Source of the DNA: Thiotrichaceae bacterium
Lineage (GTDB): Bacteria > Pseudomonadota > Gammaproteobacteria > Thiotrichales > Thiotrichaceae
NCBI GenBank assembly: GCA_027024625.1
Contig: JALVRY010000052.1
Coordinates: 1 to 7,198 of the forward strand
Length of the DNA: 7,198 nt
Reading direction: 5' to 3'
Shown here: one piece after another, positions 6,522-7,198 of the stretch
Layout: each line of letters starts with the position of its first letter
Position numbering within the stretch: position 1 is the stretch's first letter
Notes under the pieces: generated by a model
What the model was told of the DNA's origin: nothing
The model's input: only the letters and a program-made list of their open reading frames with translations
Databases searched by the model: none
Program-made: the position numbers and the translations under genes

Positions 6522-6548
6522 GATGATCAAATACTAGCTATTATCATC
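6522..6548. promoter_or_regulatory. Dyad upstream of the rpoS -10 box, possible operator
   Basis: GATGAT (6522-6527) pairs with ATCATC (6543-6548), and AATA (6530-6533) pairs with TATT (6539-6542), around a CTAGC loop, with a 2-base bulge on one side. It lies about 25 bp upstream of the candidate -10, where an activator or repressor could bind. I cannot assign a regulator. Confidence 0.3.
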
Positions 6549-6864
6549 TCTGGCTGAGTTTTATCACTTTAAGAGGCCAGATCTGCTTAATCGTTCCAAT
6601 TTTTTATTCAGCCTACGTTAACATATAAGAACGATAAATCAAAGCTTTAGAATACATTCTCCAGCAATAACGACTTCCTACAGTTCCACCTTAGCTATTT
6701 GAAAAGGATAATGCACAAACAATAATATCTTTGTCACTCTGTAAAGGATTAGAGAGCCCCTTACCAAGATCAAAGGAAGTCGCTAAGATATTAAAGACCG
6801 CAATGCTTTTCGATCAGATGGTTAGCTCACTGCCCTCTATTTAGGTTAAGCCTCTCAAACACAC

Positions 6865-7198
6865 TTACGGATATTTTTTCTTTAACTTATGATAATAAGC
6901 CCGACGCTCCTTTTTAGACATCACTCTCCAAGCTTGCTTAAATTTCGTTCTTACCGTTGGTGGAAGGGAGTTAACCCACTCTTGCCATTTTCTTAAACGT
7001 ACTCGCTTTTCTTTTGTCGTACTGGCTTTATACCTCTTAATTTTTTTTTCCAAAGATCGGCGCTGTGCAGGTGTTAACGATTTCCATTGGCGATACTTTA
7101 ATTTCATTCGCTTCCATTTAGCAGGAGGAATTTTTGACCATTTTTTCAACGACCTTTTTTCAGCTTTTGAGAAAGAATTCCATTTACTTTTATAGTTT
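6865..7198 (-). CDS. DUF3106-like basic protein (5' end outside the window)
   Basis: The reading frame is open to the right edge of the window, so only the C-terminal 110 or so residues are seen. A TTG at 7149 could start a 94-residue protein, but the frame continues upstream in the same style (KWNSFSKAEKRSL), so I treat the gene as 5'-partial. The visible part is a series of about 22-30-residue helical repeats of the pattern W-x-x-hydrophobic-(T/P)-P-x-(Q/K)-R, for example WSKIPPAKWKRM, WKSLTPAQRRSL, WVNSLPPTVRTKF and WRVMSKKERRAYY. This is the look of DUF3106 proteins, which are usually exported and often sit near an ECF sigma / anti-sigma pair. The segment is extremely rich in Lys and Arg and ends KKKYP. 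A signal peptide would be outside the window. The molecular function is unknown. Confidence 0.7.
   Translation of the reverse strand, partial: NYKSKWNSFSKAEKRSLKKWSKIPPAKWKRMKLKYRQWKSLTPAQRRSLEKKIKRYKASTTKEKRVRLRKWQEWVNSLPPTVRTKFKQAWRVMSKKERRAYYHKLKKKYP

Larger units (their letters stand above)
6469..6864. other. Intergenic gap upstream of rpoS
   Basis: This 396-bp stretch separates the DUF3106-like gene from rpoS. I see no coding frame, tRNA or copy of the palindromic repeat in it. It contains the -10-like hexamer and the dyad listed separately. It also has a long-range inverted pair ATCGTTC (6590-6596) / GAACGAT (6629-6635) and another, TCTGGC (6549-6554) / GCCAGA (6576-6581). No T-rich intrinsic terminator follows the DUF3106-like gene. 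Confidence 0.5.

Overview
The window reads as a stretch of an AT-rich gammaproteobacterial chromosome. All five protein genes lie on the minus strand, so transcription runs from high to low coordinates: a DUF3106-type protein (cut by the right edge), rpoS, batD, hom and thrC. A true RpoS-type sigma factor, a BatD-type protein and an ACT-domain homoserine dehydrogenase followed by thrC all fit a gammaproteobacterium. The ThrC sequence looks more like the Campylobacterota (epsilonproteobacterial) form, which suggests gene replacement by transfer and perhaps a shared, for example sulfidic, habitat. I cannot name the genus.

Layout: 1-91 is intergenic, with three tandem 10-bp units and a small dyad after thrC. 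92-1561 is thrC (threonine synthase). 1625-1792 is a decayed copy of a small palindromic repeat. 1789-3096 is hom (homoserine dehydrogenase), whose stop codon lies inside the end of that repeat. 3256-3422 is a well-kept copy of the repeat. 3431-5233 is batD, encoding an exported, membrane-anchored protein. 5380-5546 is a second well-kept copy in inverted orientation, followed by an extra solo repeat end. 5575-6468 is rpoS. 6469-6864 is a roughly 400-bp gap holding a candidate rpoS promoter and a dyad. 6865-7198 is the C-terminal part of the DUF3106-like gene.

How the genes work together: hom and thrC supply two steps of threonine synthesis (aspartate semialdehyde to homoserine, and phosphohomoserine to threonine). 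No homoserine kinase or aspartokinase is in view. rpoS and batD are general-stress and envelope functions with no obvious metabolic link to them, and batD lacks its usual batA/batB/moxR partners here.

The most notable feature is the repeat family. It is about 167 bp, non-coding, palindromic along its whole length, bounded by CTAG and by terminal inverted repeats beginning GAGGCTGTCTGAGAATA. One copy sits in each of the three gaps between the four complete genes, at or just after the upstream gene's stop codon. This looks like a MITE (non-autonomous insertion element) whose transcripts would form long hairpins between cistrons.
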